Assembly: GCF_051710625.1 (NCBI RefSeq)
Contig: NZ_JBPESN010000033.1
Coordinates: forward strand, 1-26,273
Direction of reading: 5' to 3'
Origin: JBPESN01 sp051710625
Lineage (GTDB): Bacteria; Pseudomonadota; Gammaproteobacteria; Enterobacterales; Enterobacteriaceae
Length of the DNA stretch: 26,273 nucleotides
The position numbers were made by a program, and so were the translations under genes. This document shows positions 24,419-26,273 of the stretch, one piece after another; the stretch's first letter is position 1, and every line of letters starts with the position of its first letter. The notes beneath the pieces were generated by a model. The model was not told where the DNA came from. It did no database searches and was given only the letters and a program-made list of their open reading frames with translations.

Positions 24419-25589
24419 ATGCGTTTTTTACGAATTGTCATAGAATTGACCAGTGTTTTCATGCTTTCCGCACAGGCGGCACCGGTTAAAACTATACGGA
24501 ATACCTGCCCGACGGCGCCAATCTCTGGCGCTGATGGTGCAAAAAGCGGGGGCTCCGCAACCCACCATTGATTATCACAGTCAGCAGATGGCGCTGCTCC
24601 CCAGCACGATGAAACTGCTCACCGCCCTCGCGGTATTGCTGCAACTGGGGGCGGATTACCGCTTTACCACTACGCTCGAGGCGGCCTCTGCGCCGGTAGA
24701 GGGGTGCGCGGCAATCTGACCGCGCGCTTCGGCGGCGATCCCACGTTCACTCGCCAGCGCTTACGCAATATGGTGGCCGAACTGCACAAGCAGGGCATCA
24801 AGCAAATCACCAGCGATCTGATTATCGATACGTCGGTGTTTGCCAGCCATGATAAAGCGCCTGGCTGCCCCTGGAACGATCTGACGCAATGTTTCAGCGC
24901 CCCCCTAGGCGCCGCCATCGTCGATCGTAACTGCTTCTCGGTGTCGCTTTACAGCGCCCGGACGGCCAGCGAGCCGGCCTTTATTTGCGTTGCTTCCTAA
25001 ATTACCCGGTGCACATGTTCAGCCAGGTGCGTACGCTGGCATCGCGGCGACAGCGATGCACAATATTGCGAGCTGAACGTGGTGCCGGGAGAGCTGAACC
25101 GCTTTACCCTTACCAGCTGCATGACCCAGCGCGCCGAATCGTTACGCTGGCGTTCGCCATTCAGGACGGCGCCAGCTATGCCGGCGCTATCCTCAAAGAC
25201 GAATTGCAACAGGCGGACATTACGCTGAACGGCACCTTACTGCGCCAGACACAACCCAGCGCGCCGGGGCAAATTCTGGAGCAATCCTCTTCCGCGCGGC
25301 TGCATGATTTACTGCATATTATGCTGAAAAAATCCGGCAATATAATTGCCGACACGGTTTTTCGCATGATTGGCCACGAACGCTTCAAGGTGTCGGGCAC
25401 CGGGCGCGCCGGCTCGCTGTAGGGCGTGTATAATCTAGCGGGCTTTATTACCACCGCCAGCGATCAACGTATGGCGTTTGTGCAATATCTTTCTGGTTAT
25501 GCGGTACCGCCCGCGGGCAGCGCTGGCGCCGCGTTCCCCTGGTACGCTTCGAGAGCCGGCTGTACAAAGATATCTACCAAAACAATTAG
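24419..25589 (+). pseudogene. dacB: DacB (PBP4) D-Ala-D-Ala carboxypeptidase/endopeptidase, broken
   Basis: PBP4 is a periplasmic class C penicillin-binding protein (about 477 aa) that trims or cuts peptidoglycan cross-links. The ATG at 24419 starts a decayed signal peptide, MRFLRIVIELTSVFMLSAQA. Frames change near 24495, 24525, 24700, 24995, 25047, 25145 and 25530. Readable pieces include DYHSQQMALLPSTMK (active-site SxxK), VFASHDKAPGCPWNDLTQCF, LKKSGNIIADTVFRMIGHE (SxN motif), GVYNLAGFITTASDQRMAFV and RFESRLYKDIYQNN before the stop. A deletion of about 90 codons joins GRAGS to the GVYNLAG block and removes the KTG box; an amber lies at 25420-25422. It cannot make an enzyme. Confidence 0.93.
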
Positions 25590-25930
25590 CCGTATTCCGC
25601 CTGGCCGCGCCGCGTGTCGGCTGGGCGAGAGTATTCCTGGCTATAAACGGCCGGCGATGATTTTCTCAAACAGCGGTTGCAGATGGCGGTTATCAGTTCC
25701 TCGATGCGTCGCAGAGTGCTGTTGTCATTATACGGGTATAGGGGGCGGCCCTGACCAATATCCACGATGAACTGGGCGGTACAGTCGGCATTATCCATAA
25801 TGATATTTGCCCGCAGCATCTTGTCTGCTCTTACCCGCTCGATAAATTCCAGCGGCGTCAAGGGCCGCAAATTGCAGAAATTCTCATAGCCTTTCTCACA
25901 AAGGGTTTCGCATAGAGTAGCGCCTCGTTA
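25586..25930 (-). pseudogene. Unidentified gene remnant next to the IS
   Basis: A - strand frame from a stop at about 25928 runs to 25586 and includes CEKGYENFCNLRPLTPLEF, IERVRADKMLRANIIMDNA and PLYPYNDNSTLRRIEELI. It looks like real protein, not shadow sequence, because it lies outside dacB for most of its length. The stretch next to the IS (NNEALLYAK, another frame) may be its upstream part, so a frameshift near 25910 and truncation by the IS are likely. I do not recognise the family. The first possible start (TTG 25868-25870) has no clear RBS. The final residues overlap the end of dacB and are probably out-of-frame readthrough. In E. coli the next gene would be obgE, and this is not it. 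Confidence 0.4.
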
Positions 25931-25946
25931 TTGCGTGAATTTGTAG

Positions 25947-26273
25947 TGTAGTGGTCAACTAAAACTGCCCACCGCGTTAGCGTTTTTCCAATATCTATTT
26001 TCTGATTCGTTTGGTGGCAACCCACCGTTATATTCATGCGGCCTGAGTGCGCTGTAATATCCCACGATATAGTCGGTAATTTCATGAGCTGCTTCGCTAA
26101 AGCTTATGTAGCTCGTTACCGGTATCCACTCGTTTTTCAGACTTCTGAAGAAGCGCTCCATCGGACTGTTATCCCAACAGTTCCCCCGCCGACTCATGCT
26201 TTGTTTGATCCGGTAACGCCACAGCAACTGTCGGAACTGCCTGCTCGTATAGTGGCTACCCTGATCGCTGTGG
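25947..26273 (-). mobile_element. IS3-family element, right end (partial, opposite orientation)
   Basis: The element starts with TGTAGTGGTCAACTAAAACT at 25947 and runs out of the window. This is the reverse complement of the end at 1-396, so the two copies face inward with the same terminus. They match over the roughly 325 bp that can be compared, with about ten base differences. Only this end is visible. Confidence 0.85.
25955..26272 (-). CDS. IS3-family transposase OrfB, C-terminal part (second copy)
   Basis: This is the C-terminal part of the same DDE transposase as at 2-388, with HSDQGSHYTSRQF at the window edge, NSPMERFFRSLK (catalytic Glu) and HEYNGGLPPNESENRYW, ending at a TGA (25955-25957). 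The 5' part is outside the window. No stop or frameshift is seen in the visible part, so it may be intact. It interrupts the region between the dacB remnant and whatever followed it. Confidence 0.85.
   Translation of the reverse strand, partial: HSDQGSHYTSRQFRQLLWRYRIKQSMSRRGNCWDNSPMERFFRSLKNEWIPVTSYISFSEAAHEITDYIVGYYSALRPHEYNGGLPPNESENRYWKNANAVGSFS

Overview
The window is about 26.3 kb of a gammaproteobacterial (Enterobacterales) chromosome. Gene order matches the E. coli yhbQ-to-dacB segment: yhbQ, yhbS, ubiT, ubiU, ubiV, yhbW, deaD, nlpI, pnp, rpsO, truB, rbfA, infB, nusA, rimP, metY, leuU, secG, glmM, folP, ftsH, rlmE, yhbY, greA, dacB. Proteins are very similar to E. coli, but dispensable genes are decaying by frameshifts, nonsense codons and short deletions, and an IS3-family element lies at each end. 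A recently host-restricted enteric symbiont of the Sodalis type is the best guess; this is inference from gene content and decay style, compared with E. coli proteins from memory.

Layout. (1) 1-396: the end of an IS3-family element, + strand, stopping 19 bp before yhbQ. (2) 416-5200: the decayed flank. yhbQ is broken; yhbS and ubiT (- strand) look intact; ubiU, ubiV and yhbW (+ strand) are pseudogenes; a (GGTTT)18 tandem repeat lies between ubiV and yhbW. A deletion fused yhbW to the end of deaD. (3) 5176-23132: an intact core, all on the - strand: rlmE-ftsH, folP-glmM, secG, tRNA-Leu, tRNA-fMet, rimP-nusA-infB-rbfA-truB-rpsO-pnp, nlpI, deaD. Its regulatory elements (promoters, terminators, the pnp leader hairpin) are readable. 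(4) 23278-25946: yhbY with an in-frame loss of its RNA-binding loop, an intact greA, a badly broken dacB, and an unidentified - strand remnant. (5) 25947-26273: a second copy of the same IS end in opposite orientation.

How the genes work together. The core is a translation, transcription and RNA-turnover block: initiator tRNA, 30S maturation (rimP, rbfA, rpsO), elongation control (nusA, greA), initiation (infB), RNA modification (truB, rlmE), RNA decay and cold response (pnp, deaD). It also holds envelope and folate genes (glmM, folP, secG, ftsH, nlpI). The left flank held the oxygen-independent ubiquinone module UbiT-UbiU-UbiV, of which only UbiT still reads through. No wholly new system was found. 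The most notable features are the pentanucleotide array, the yhbW/deaD deletion fusion, the YhbY loop deletion, and the staged loss of UbiUV.
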